Assembly (NCBI GenBank): GCA_003001795.1
Contig: PVNI01000004.1
Location: forward strand, 62,001 to 126,000
Reading direction: 5' to 3'
Source of the DNA: Actinomadura viridilutea
GTDB taxonomy: Bacteria; Actinomycetota; Actinomycetes; Streptosporangiales; Streptosporangiaceae
Length of the DNA: 64,000 bases
The notes under the pieces are model-generated. The model saw nothing but the letters and a program-made list of their open reading frames with translations. It was not told where the DNA came from and made no database searches. Of the stretch, positions 41,336 through 49,133 are shown in pieces (the first letter of the stretch is position 1; each line of letters begins with the position of its first letter). A program made the position numbers and the translations under genes.

Positions 41336-41632
41336 TCAGACCCGGTCGGCGAGCCGCAGTTCGGCGGCCAGATGGGCGGTCAGCGCGTCGATGGTGGGGT
41401 GCTCGTACAGCAGGCCGGGCGACAGCCGCCGCTCGACGATCTTTTCGAGGGCACCGGAGACCTGCACCGCCACCCGCGAGTCCAGGCCGTAGGACTCGAA
41501 GGTGCGGCCGGTGTCGACCTCGGCGACCGGGATGCCCACCCGGTCGGCCAGGTGCTCGGTCAGCCAGCGCCGCAGGTTCTCGGCGGTCAGCGGCCCTTCG
41601 AACTCCCGCGTCCTCTTCTTGCGCTTGAACAT
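41336..41632 (-). CDS. acyl carrier protein
   Basis: The protein has 98 aa: MFKRKKRTREFEGPLTAENL, then TFESYGLDSRVAVQVSGALE with the phosphopantetheine Ser in GLDS, and LLYEHPTIDALTAHLAAEL. A Lys/Arg-rich leader precedes the four-helix domain. It carries the fatty acid activated by the FAAL while the desaturases act. It starts only 5 bp after the second desaturase stop and was hidden inside a longer out-of-context frame. The PPTase at 12 kb could activate it. Confidence 0.94.
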   Translation of the reverse strand: MFKRKKRTREFEGPLTAENLRRWLTEHLADRVGIPVAEVDTGRTFESYGLDSRVAVQVSGALEKIVERRLSPGLLYEHPTIDALTAHLAAELRLADRV

Positions 41633-41637
41633 CGTGG

Positions 41638-42672
41638 TCACACTCCGCTGCTCGATCGGGTCGTGGCGGTACGGGCGGGGCCGGCGGCGGCCGATGCGGC
41701 ACGGGTCCGGGCGGTACCGCCGGCCCGGGCGGCGCGGCCGGCGGCGCGCCGCTTGGCGATCGTCGCGGCGTCGGGTTGGCGCAGGTCCCACACCACGCGC
41801 GCCCGGCCGAGCGCCGTGAGCAGCCAGCCGCTCAGGTCGGGCTCCCAGCGGCGCACCGCGTGCCTGTAGGAGCCGGGGAAGGCGTGGTGGTTGTTCTGCA
41901 GTCCCTCGCCGAAGGTGAAGATCGCCACCGGCCAGTTGTTGGCGCTGCGGTCGCCGTTGTCGAACGGCCGTCCGCCGATCATGTGGCTGAGCGAGCCGAC
42001 GCACCAGGCGGCCTGGTTGGCCAGGAACATCCGGGCGAGCCCGCCGAACAGGAACCCGGTGAGCGCGGCCGTCGCGGTGCCCTCGACCGCGAACCCGATC
42101 AGCGCCGGGAGCGCCAGCCCGGCCGCCACCCACAGCTGGTAGGTGCGGTGGTAGAAGAACAGCCGCCGGTCGCGCAGGATGTCCGGCGCCCAGAAGCTCC
42201 AGCTGGAGTTCTCGTCGCTGAGCATCCACGGCATGTGCGCGTACCACAGCCCGCGCAGCTTGCCGCGCAGCCCGGGGCCGGCCAGGTTGGGCGAGTGCGG
42301 GTCGCCGTCGTGGTCGCTGAAGCGGTGGTGGCGGCGGTGCGTGGTGACCCAGTCCATGATCGGCCCCTGGCCGCCCATCGATCCGGCGATCAGCAGCACG
42401 CCCTCGAAGAACCGCGACGTCTTGAACGACTTGTGCGCCAGGTAGCGATGGAAACCGATGGTGATGCCGGCCATGTGCACGAAGTACATGGCGGCGAACA
42501 GCCACAGGTCGGTCGCGGTGTAGACCCCCTGCCACAGGCACCAGGCGGCGGCGACGGTGCCGAGCCCGGGGACGGCCATCATCGTGAACGCGATGGTCCG
42601 CTTCGTCCGGGCGCTGGCGGGGTCCAGTTTGACGATCGCCGCCTCGGGAGGCGTCATCGTCGCGGTCGTCAT
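41638..42672 (-). CDS. acyl desaturase, delta-9 (stearoyl-CoA desaturase) type
   Basis: The protein has 344 aa from ATG 42672 with a perfect AGGAGG; the ATG overlaps the stop of the preceding desaturase (ATGA). His boxes are HRYLAH, HRRHH and NNHHAFP. GGQGPIMDWVTTHRRHH and FTFGEGLQNNHHAFPG are typical. The C-terminus is Ala/Arg/Thr-rich. It is paralogous to the next desaturase, and together they fit the CayB/CayC pair that introduces successive unsaturations. Confidence 0.94.
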   Translation of the reverse strand: MTTATMTPPEAAIVKLDPASARTKRTIAFTMMAVPGLGTVAAAWCLWQGVYTATDLWLFAAMYFVHMAGITIGFHRYLAHKSFKTSRFFEGVLLIAGSMGGQGPIMDWVTTHRRHHRFSDHDGDPHSPNLAGPGLRGKLRGLWYAHMPWMLSDENSSWSFWAPDILRDRRLFFYHRTYQLWVAAGLALPALIGFAVEGTATAALTGFLFGGLARMFLANQAAWCVGSLSHMIGGRPFDNGDRSANNWPVAIFTFGEGLQNNHHAFPGSYRHAVRRWEPDLSGWLLTALGRARVVWDLRQPDAATIAKRRAAGRAARAGGTARTRAASAAAGPARTATTRSSSGV

Positions 42673-43631
42673 GGTTGCCTCCTTCGGTGTTCCCGGTTGC
42701 TCCGCCCGGCGGCCCTGCGGTGGGCGCCGGACGACTTGGGGTAGCGGACGTCGTGGATCAGCCCCAGCCGGTCCAGCAGGGTGATGAACATCCCGGTGAG
42801 ATCGATCTGCCAGAAGGCGTGCCGGTTGTGCGCCAGCGACGGCCGGGCGTGGTGGTTGTTGTGCCAGGAGCCGCCGACCGAGAACGGCGCCATCGCCGCG
42901 ACGTTGCGGCTGTTGTCGCGGGTCTTGTAGGGCCGGCTGCCCAGGGTGTGGCCGATGGAGTTGACCCCCCACGTCACCTGGTCGAGCAGGAAGATCCGGG
43001 CCAGCCCGCCCCACAGCAGGCCGCTGACGGCGCCGCCGACGCTCCAGGTCAGCAGGCCGCCGAGGGCGGCGGGCAGCGCCAGCCCCAGCAGCACCCAGAC
43101 GAAGTACAGCTCGTTCACCCGCATCACGGTGCGGTCGGCGAGCAGGTCCGGGACGTGCTTGCTCCAGTTGTCCCGGCGCACGGTGAACAGCCAGCCGACG
43201 TGGCCGTGCCACAGCCCGCGCACCCGCGCCAGCGGTCCGGTGCCGATCGGCCGGGGCGAATGGGGGTCGCGATCGGTGTCCGTGAAAGCGTGGTGGATGC
43301 GGTGCGTCGCCACCCAGAACACGATCGGCCCCTGGGCCGCCATGCTCCCCGCCACGCCCCACAGCGCGGTGACCACGCGGCCGGCGGAGAACGCCCGGTG
43401 CGAGAAGAAGCGGTGCATCCCGCCTTCGACGCCGAACGCGGTCACCAGGTACATCACGGCCAGCAGCAGCCCGTCGACGACGGTGAAGCCGTACCGCCAC
43501 GCGTAGGCGACGGCGGCGACGAAACCGGCCGCCGGCACGCACACGGTGACGTACGCCAGTCGCCGCGCGGCCCTGTCGGTGTCGCCGCCCGTCGCGGCGG
43601 CCGCCGCGGACCCGGTCAGTTCGACGGTCAT
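42669..43631 (-). CDS. acyl desaturase, delta-9 type (second paralogue)
   Basis: The protein has 320 aa from ATG 43631, overlapping the FAAL stop (ATGA). His boxes are HRFFSH, HRIHH and NNHHARP. AAQGPIVFWVATHRIHHAFT and SVGGSWHNNHHARPSLAHNR are typical. It follows FAAL directly, so the first committed steps, activation and desaturation, are translationally coupled. Confidence 0.94.
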   Translation of the reverse strand: MTVELTGSAAAAATGGDTDRAARRLAYVTVCVPAAGFVAAVAYAWRYGFTVVDGLLLAVMYLVTAFGVEGGMHRFFSHRAFSAGRVVTALWGVAGSMAAQGPIVFWVATHRIHHAFTDTDRDPHSPRPIGTGPLARVRGLWHGHVGWLFTVRRDNWSKHVPDLLADRTVMRVNELYFVWVLLGLALPAALGGLLTWSVGGAVSGLLWGGLARIFLLDQVTWGVNSIGHTLGSRPYKTRDNSRNVAAMAPFSVGGSWHNNHHARPSLAHNRHAFWQIDLTGMFITLLDRLGLIHDVRYPKSSGAHRRAAGRSNREHRRRQP

Positions 43632-45415
43632 GCGGGCACCCCCCGCGCGGCCGCGAGGACGTCCCCGGCGACGGGGAGCGTGCGCAGCTCGCCCTTTTCG
43701 AACGCCTCCCGGGCAGCGCTCCGCCGCACCTTGCCGCTGGTGGTGGTCGGCACCGTGCCGGGCGGGCCGAGGTGCACCTCGGCGGGGCGGACGGCGTGGT
43801 CGGCGGCGACCGCCGCCACCACCGCGTCGCGCAGCTCCGCCAGTTCCCGGTTGGCGCGCGCCCGCGCGTCCCGCAGCTCGGCGACGACCACCAGTTCCTC
43901 CGCCCGCCCCCGCGGCCGGACGGCGAACGCGGCGGCGCGGCGCAGCTCGGGCCGCGCGGCGAGCACCGACACCTCGATGTCCTGCGGATACAGGTTGCGT
44001 CCCGCGACGATGACGACGTCCTTGAGCCGCCCGGTGACGTACAGCTCCCCGCCGTCCACGAACCCCGCGTCGCCCGTGCGCAGATACGTCCGGTCGGAGG
44101 GCGCCCCGTCGGCGGGGGCGTCGGCGCCGTCGGCGGCCGGCCGGGCGGCGAACAGCTCGGCGCTGAGGTCGGGGCGGCCGTGGTACCCGCGGGCGACGCT
44201 CGGGCCGCGCACCCAGATCTCGCCGACCGTGCCGGGAGGGACGGGACGGCGGGTGTCCGGGTCGACGATCAGCACCTCGTGCCCGTGCGCGACCGCGCCG
44301 CAGCTGACGAGTTCGGCGGCCGCGGCGGCCGGGTCGTGCGCCCCGGCCGGGCGGACGCGTCCCCGCTCCAGCGCGGCCCGGTCCACCCGCAGGGTGCGCA
44401 TCGACGTCCCGTCGGGCTTGCCGGCCACGAAGAGGGTCGCCTCGGCCAGGCCGTAGCAGGGGATGAGCGCCTCGGGCCGGTACCCGTACGGCGCGAACCG
44501 TTCGGTGAACCTCTTCATCGTGGTGGCCAGCACCGGCTCGGCCCCGCAGTACAGCTGGCGCAGGGAGCCGAGGTCCAGCCCGTCGAGGTCGTCCTCGTCG
44601 ACGGAGTCCACGCACATGTCGAACGCGAAGTTCGGGGCGACCGAGATGGTGACCCCGTACTCGCCGATGGCGCGCAGCCACCGGGCCGGGCGCTGCACGA
44701 AGTGCACCGGGGAGAACATGATCAGCGGCCAGCCGCCGTGCAGCGCCAGCATGATCGTCCCCATCAGCCCCATGTCGTGGTACGGCGGCAGCCAGGACAG
44801 GCCGACGCGGCCGGGGTCCACGCCCATGTGGTGCTGGAGCGCCACGCAGTTGGCCACCAGGTTGTCATGGTCGAGCACGATCCCCTTGGGGTCGCCGGTG
44901 GACCCCGAGGTGTACTGCAGCAGCGCCGGGTCGGCGGCGCGCGGCCGGTACCGGGGCGGATCGGCGTGCCGGGCGAAGAACTCCTCGTCCACGGTCAGCC
45001 ACCGGACGCCGCGCAGCGCGGGCGGGAGCCGGTCCGCGAGTTCGGCGACCCGCTGCGCCGCCCAGCTCGACAGTAGCACCGCGCTCGGCGCGCAGTCGGC
45101 GAGGATGCCGAGGAACCGCGCGGTCGCGCGCCGTCCGACCGGCGGGAACGAGGGCACCGCGGTGGCCCCCGCGGCGAGCACGCCGTACAGCGCGGCCACG
45201 TAGTCGAGGCCGGGATCCACCGCCAGGACGACCCGCCGCCCGGCCGCGCCGTCCAGTTCGGCGGCCACCACGGCGGCCCGGTCGGCCACGTCCCGGTAAG
45301 TGTGGTCGACGGCGGTCGCGGGCGTCCCGTCGGCGAGAAAGCGATAAGCCGTGGCCGTGGGCTGTTCCTGCGCCCGCCGCCAGAGGACGTCGGTCAGGGG
45401 GATCGTGGATTTCAC
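43628..45415 (-). CDS. fatty acyl-AMP ligase (FAAL)
   Basis: The protein has 595 aa from GTG 45415. Adenylation motifs are LLQYTSGSTGDPKGIVLDH, SWLPPYHDMGLMG, CYGLAEATLFVAGKP, YLRTGDAGFV, and the C-terminal Lys in TTTSGKVRRSA. The long-chain FAAL architecture and the ACP in the same operon favour acyl-AMP transfer to ACP rather than CoA. It is the first gene of the operon, as JamA and CayA are in alkyne and polyyne clusters. The start region has AAGGGTGG upstream. Confidence 0.94.
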   Translation of the reverse strand: MKSTIPLTDVLWRRAQEQPTATAYRFLADGTPATAVDHTYRDVADRAAVVAAELDGAAGRRVVLAVDPGLDYVAALYGVLAAGATAVPSFPPVGRRATARFLGILADCAPSAVLLSSWAAQRVAELADRLPPALRGVRWLTVDEEFFARHADPPRYRPRAADPALLQYTSGSTGDPKGIVLDHDNLVANCVALQHHMGVDPGRVGLSWLPPYHDMGLMGTIMLALHGGWPLIMFSPVHFVQRPARWLRAIGEYGVTISVAPNFAFDMCVDSVDEDDLDGLDLGSLRQLYCGAEPVLATTMKRFTERFAPYGYRPEALIPCYGLAEATLFVAGKPDGTSMRTLRVDRAALERGRVRPAGAHDPAAAAAELVSCGAVAHGHEVLIVDPDTRRPVPPGTVGEIWVRGPSVARGYHGRPDLSAELFAARPAADGADAPADGAPSDRTYLRTGDAGFVDGGELYVTGRLKDVVIVAGRNLYPQDIEVSVLAARPELRRAAAFAVRPRGRAEELVVVAELRDARARANRELAELRDAVVAAVAADHAVRPAEVHLGPPGTVPTTTSGKVRRSAAREAFEKGELRTLPVAGDVLAAARGVPA

Positions 45416-45539
45416 CGTGCACCACCCTTGGTGATCTCTTCGGTCACCACCACAGCCGCCGACGTTCGCACACGGAAATTCAGCAGGTCAACGCCGGGAA
45501 TTGCGGTTCGCCGCCATCGTGTTCCGCGGACACAACGAG

Positions 45540-45577
45540 CGGCGCCCGGGCTGTGCGGGTGCACAACCCGGGCGCCG
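45540..45577 (-). terminator. 11-bp plus 5-bp stem-loop between thioesterase gene and FAAL operon
   Basis: CGGCGCCCGGG (45540-45550) pairs with CCCGGGCGCCG (45567-45577), and TGTGC/GCACA pair within the loop. It lies about 120 bp beyond the thioesterase stop and upstream of FAAL, so the FAAL operon has its own promoter between 45416 and 45540. Confidence 0.8.
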
Positions 45578-45695
45578 ATCGATCGGCCGGCATGCGGAGG
45601 GCGGAGTCAGGGGTGTCGCCCATGGACAGACGGCCCGCGCCTCCCGCCGAGCCTCTCAGGTGCGTGGTGAGCGATGCCGTCCGCGTGCGCGTCGG

Positions 45696-46496
45696 TCACG
45701 CGGCGTCGCCACGGCCCAGGCGCAGCTGGTGGGCGGTGCCGAGGTGGACGCCCTGGGGGTCCCAGGCGTCGATGATCTCCTCGTTCCAGCCGGCGGCGCC
45801 CGCGCCCCGGGTGCGGGCGCGCAGCAGGACCCAGGGCGAGGAGGCGGTCTCCAGTCCCTCGGCGGGGTGGACCGTGAGCTCCATGGTCGGCACCAGCAGC
45901 AGGTCGGACAGGACGGCGGCGTAGGCGGGCGCGAGCGCGTCCATGAGCAGCACGAGGCGGTGCGCGTCCGGGGGCGTGTCGTCCTCCGTCAGCCGCACCC
46001 ACGCGGTCAGTTCGGGTTCGGCGCAGCGCGCGTACGGCCGGTTGGGGCCGACCGGGCGGATCTCCCAGAACTCGGAGATCGGCACGAATTCCGGCGGAAT
46101 GCGGAAGACCTCGCAGTCGGCCGGGGGCGGCGCCGCGGGGGCGGGCGGGGCGAAGCGCGGCCAGTTCCCGGCGCGCGGCACCGAGAAGATCGCCGAGGCG
46201 TCCACGAGCGGCCCCTCCTCGTCGGCCAGTTCCCCCGCGCACGTGGTGATCCGCCCGACGCGCATGGTCCGGGTGGCGAGCTGGAACGTTCCGGTGACGG
46301 CCCGGTGCAGCCGCGCGGAGGCGCTGCGCAGCCGTGCCTGCGGCGCGTGCCGCTGCATCGCGGCGGTCGCCAGCGCGAGCGCCAGCCCGCCGTGCAGCCC
46401 GCCGAAGCCCTGGAATCGGGGCGCGGGGACGAACGGTCCGTCCTCGGCGGCGGCGAGCAGCCGGCCGGGGGTGGGCGGCGGAGCGGTGATCGTCAT
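45696..46496 (-). CDS. acyl-CoA thioesterase family protein (double hotdog, TesB-like)
   Basis: The protein has 266 aa from ATG 46496 (GGAG at 6 nt). It resembles actinobacterial TesB-like/thioesterase-family proteins: FQGFGGLHGGLALALATAAM, LHRAVTGTFQLATRTMRVGR, RLVLLMDALAPAYAAVLSDL, and TAHQLRLGRG at the end. It would hydrolyse acyl-CoA or acyl thioesters. Its promoter holds the best copy of the TTGG-N5-CCAA dyad, tying it to the thiolase and exporter. Confidence 0.8.
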   Translation of the reverse strand: MTITAPPPTPGRLLAAAEDGPFVPAPRFQGFGGLHGGLALALATAAMQRHAPQARLRSASARLHRAVTGTFQLATRTMRVGRITTCAGELADEEGPLVDASAIFSVPRAGNWPRFAPPAPAAPPPADCEVFRIPPEFVPISEFWEIRPVGPNRPYARCAEPELTAWVRLTEDDTPPDAHRLVLLMDALAPAYAAVLSDLLLVPTMELTVHPAEGLETASSPWVLLRARTRGAGAAGWNEEIIDAWDPQGVHLGTAHQLRLGRGDAA

Positions 46497-46516
46497 GAGC
46501 ACTCCAGTCCACGATA

Positions 46517-46531
46517 ATTGGAAATTCCAAC
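46517..46531. promoter_or_regulatory. TTGG-N5-CCAA dyad, site 4 (thioesterase promoter)
   Basis: ATTGG-AAATT-CCAAC, containing the perfect core TTGG-AAATT-CCAA, 21-35 bp upstream of the thioesterase ATG. Confidence 0.7.
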
Positions 46532-46559
46532 TCACTCTACGGCGTTCCGCCCCGCCCCA

Positions 46560-47828
46560 CTAGCCGTCCGCTCGCACGGGCCCCTCCCGCGATTCCCGCG
46601 GTGACGGCGCGGCGCCGGCGGGCGACGGCGTGGACAGCTGCCGGTACGCCTGCACCGCCAGACCGAGTTCGATCAGGTCGCGCGGCGACGACAGGTTCTT
46701 GCCGGTGAGCTGCTCGATGCGGCGCAACCGGTTGAGCACCGTGTTGCGATGGCAGTAGAGGGCGGTCGCGGCGGCGGACACCGAACCGTCGACGGCCAGC
46801 CACTGCTCGAGCGTCTCCAGCAGCTGCTCCCGGCGCTGCGCGTCCAGCTCGAACAGCGGCGCCAGCACCCGGAACTGCAGCCGCCTGGCCAGGTCCGGGG
46901 CGGCGTTCAGCATGGCGGTGGGCAGCCGCTCCTCCAGAAGGGCCACCCCCGGCCCCCGCAGCGTGCGCGCCGCCGACTCCGCCTGGCGGCGGGCCTCGCC
47001 GAGCTCGGCCAGGCCGCGGACGGCGGCGCTGATGCCGGTGCGCAGATCGCGGGCCTTGGACAGGGTGTCGACCAGGTCGCCGGGCCGGCGGTCCCCCAGG
47101 GGCGCGACGGCGACCGCGCTGACACCGTGCGCCCGCCACAGCAGCCGTATCCCCCTGGCCACCGGCGGCTGGTCGTCCGGGTCGACCGACCCGCCGCCGA
47201 CCGGATGCCGGACGACCACCGCGTACCGGCCGGTCGGGCAGACCGGAAGGGATCGCGCCACGGCCCGCACCAGCGACTGGTGCGTCTCGCCGTTGAGGAG
47301 AGCGTCCAGCAGGTAGCCGGCGACGCGGCGGTCGGCCGGTTCCTGCCGGGCCTGGTGCAGGGCGTCGATCGCCGCCGCCGAGTGCTCGTCGACGATCGTC
47401 CACAGCGTCTCGATGAACAGGCGCGTCTCGGCCGAGCGCAGCCCCTCCTCGGCCGCCCACTCCATGGCCGCGGCGGACAGCAGCCGGCCGCCGAGGTGGT
47501 AGGCGCGCAGCAGCGCCCGCTCCGGGACGCCCTGCCTGCCGCGCCGCGCGCCGGTCCGCCGCGGGACGTCCAGCGTGGCGGGCACTTCGGCGGCGGGGAG
47601 CGCGAGGGCGTCCAGGAACCGGTGGTACGAGCGCGCGATCCACTGCGGCGGCTCGTGCGCCGGGACGTTGCGGTAGGCGGTCTCGATGCTGCGCAGCTGA
47701 CCGACCAGCCGGGCGGTCAGCTCCGGAACCCGGGTCCGGATCGCCCGCTGAAACTGATCTCGCGAGGCTCGAGAGAATTCTTCGACTTCTTCGACCAAGA
47801 GCAATGACCCCGTTTCTTCCGATCGCAA
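46560..47828 (-). CDS. PucR/CdaR-family transcriptional regulator
   Basis: The protein has up to 422 aa. A central GGDEF-like regulatory region is followed by the C-terminal PucR helix-turn-helix (LLETLEQWLAVDGSVSAAAT, ALYCHRNTVLNRLRRIEQLT). The visible start is TTG 47828; later in-frame TTG or GTG codons are possible. It is the gene upstream of the thioesterase and the polyyne-like locus on the same strand, so it may be a pathway activator. This is positional only. Confidence 0.88.
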   Translation of the reverse strand: MRSEETGSLLLVEEVEEFSRASRDQFQRAIRTRVPELTARLVGQLRSIETAYRNVPAHEPPQWIARSYHRFLDALALPAAEVPATLDVPRRTGARRGRQGVPERALLRAYHLGGRLLSAAAMEWAAEEGLRSAETRLFIETLWTIVDEHSAAAIDALHQARQEPADRRVAGYLLDALLNGETHQSLVRAVARSLPVCPTGRYAVVVRHPVGGGSVDPDDQPPVARGIRLLWRAHGVSAVAVAPLGDRRPGDLVDTLSKARDLRTGISAAVRGLAELGEARRQAESAARTLRGPGVALLEERLPTAMLNAAPDLARRLQFRVLAPLFELDAQRREQLLETLEQWLAVDGSVSAAATALYCHRNTVLNRLRRIEQLTGKNLSSPRDLIELGLAVQAYRQLSTPSPAGAAPSPRESREGPVRADG

Positions 47829-48110
47829 GCCGACAGCGTCACCCGCTCTTTGATCAACTTTGCGTTATGTGCAGCGGCTTGTAAAGGCCGCGTTGCGCGT
47901 TATTGAAATTTCACAATTTCAGGACCTGCGCGGACGACATTTTCGAAGGCGCGCGCCAAGGTGAATTCCACGAAATTGGAACGTTCTCGGCGGGACATGT
48001 CTTACCGACGAGTAGCTCTCGTTGCGAAACGTTCGCGGGCGCCCGTGGGAACGATCCATCCGCGACGGCGCCGGCGCGCCGGGCCGCCTGTCCGGACCTG
48101 GACGGCGCAC
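47829..48110. other. intergenic region upstream of the PucR gene
   Basis: About 280 bp, AT-richer than its surroundings, without a gene. It contains the dyad TGAAATT-TCAC-AATTTCA (47904-47921), 76 bp upstream of the PucR start, a possible regulator site. Confidence 0.55.
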
Positions 48111-48144
48111 AAAAAGGCCGATGGCGCGCCCGGCGCCATCGGCC
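48111..48144 (-). terminator. intrinsic terminator with U tract
   Basis: GGCCGATGGCGC (48116-48127) and GCGCCATCGGCC (48133-48144) pair perfectly around a 5-nt loop. The AAAAA at 48111-48115 reads as UUUUU in the minus-strand transcript. It ends the small gene at 48159. Confidence 0.9.
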
Positions 48145-48158
48145 CGCTCCCGCCGCGG

Positions 48159-48383
48159 CTACATCTTCGGCTCGAACATGGCCCTGATCTTCTTCGCCGC
48201 CTCGTCCCGCTTCGCCTTGTCCGGAATCTGGCGCCCGGTCTGCCCCTTGCGCCGGGCGGCGTCCCGCCGGCCGTCCTGGCGGGCCTCGCCGGCGCCGCGC
48301 CGGTCCCGTCCCGTCCCCTTGCCGGCCGCTTGGCCCGCCCGCGCGGCGGCCGTCCGGTCCGTGTTGTCGTGCAGGTCCCCCAC
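48159..48383 (-). CDS. small basic hydrophilic protein
   Basis: The protein has 74 aa from GTG 48383, preceded by GGGGGG at 7-nt spacing. It is rich in Arg, Gly, Ala and Lys (TAAARAGQAAGKGTGRDRR) with a helical end (KAKRDEAAKKIRAMFEPKM). No family is recognised. The adjacent intrinsic terminator supports a genuine single-gene transcript. Confidence 0.6.
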   Translation of the reverse strand: MGDLHDNTDRTAAARAGQAAGKGTGRDRRGAGEARQDGRRDAARRKGQTGRQIPDKAKRDEAAKKIRAMFEPKM

Positions 48384-48449
48384 AGCGCATCCCCCCGTTG
48401 CCGTTCGGTCCTGGTCGGACAGCGGATACCTACCCTGACCTGCGATGAT

Positions 48450-49133
48450 CTACTCCGTCGCGGCGGCCCGGTAGAACCGCACCTCGGGCCTGCCGACCTG
48501 GCCGTAGTGCGGGCGCCGCCGCACCAGCCCCTGCTCGGCCAGGTACTCCAGATAGCGGCGCGCGGTCACCCGGGACACGCCGGTCAGGGTCGCGGCGGAC
48601 GCCGCCGACAGCCCCTCCTTCGCGCCGGCCAGCGCCTCGGTGATCGCCTGGAGGGTCTCCTCGCTCATGCCCTTGGGCAGCGAGCCGCGGTCGGGGGTGC
48701 GCAGCGTGGCGAGCATGGCGTCCACGTCGGCCTGGCCCGTCACCTCGCCCGCGCGGGCCACGCGGCGGCGGAACCGGGCGTACCGGTCCAGCTTGTCGCG
48801 CAGCGTCGCGAACGTGAACGGCTTGAGCAGGTACTGCACCACGCCGGCGGACACGGCCGAGCGCACCGCGGCCAGGTCGCGGGCGGACGTCACGGCGATC
48901 ACGTCGACGGTGCTGCCCGCGGCGCGCAGCGCCCGGCAGACCTTCAAGCCGTGGGTGTCGGGCAGGTAGAAGTCCAGCAGCACCAGGTCGACGGGCGTGC
49001 GCTCGCAGAACCGCAGCGCGTCGGCCCCCGAGTGCACCACCCCGGCCACGGCGAACCCGGGCACGCGTTCCACGTAGGTCCGGTGCGCCTCCGCGGCGAC
49101 CTGGTCGTCCTCGACCACCAGCACCCGGATCAC
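48450..49133 (-). CDS. response regulator, CitB/DcuR type
   Basis: The protein has 227 aa from GTG 49133, overlapping the kinase stop (GTGA). The receiver domain has VLVVEDDQ, the phospho-acceptor Asp in VDLVLLDFYLPD, AVTSARD and YLLKPF. The C-terminal helix-turn-helix has LSAASAATLTGVSRVTARRY. It is the partner of the adjacent sensor kinase. By family it activates carboxylate transport or metabolism genes; the divergent symporter is the obvious target. Confidence 0.95.
   Translation of the reverse strand: MIRVLVVEDDQVAAEAHRTYVERVPGFAVAGVVHSGADALRFCERTPVDLVLLDFYLPDTHGLKVCRALRAAGSTVDVIAVTSARDLAAVRSAVSAGVVQYLLKPFTFATLRDKLDRYARFRRRVARAGEVTGQADVDAMLATLRTPDRGSLPKGMSEETLQAITEALAGAKEGLSAASAATLTGVSRVTARRYLEYLAEQGLVRRRPHYGQVGRPEVRFYRAAATE

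Noticed and set aside
41336-42541. 401-codon frame ending in the ACP
   Set aside because: Only its last 98 codons (ATG 41632) have ACP features; the rest is antisense-like frame over the desaturase.
41638-44681. Apparent giant fusion proteins (634 and 670 codons) joining desaturases to upstream sequence
   Set aside because: The upstream parts are shadow sequence. AGGAGG and ATGA overlaps place the real starts at 42672 and 43631, giving normal-sized desaturases.
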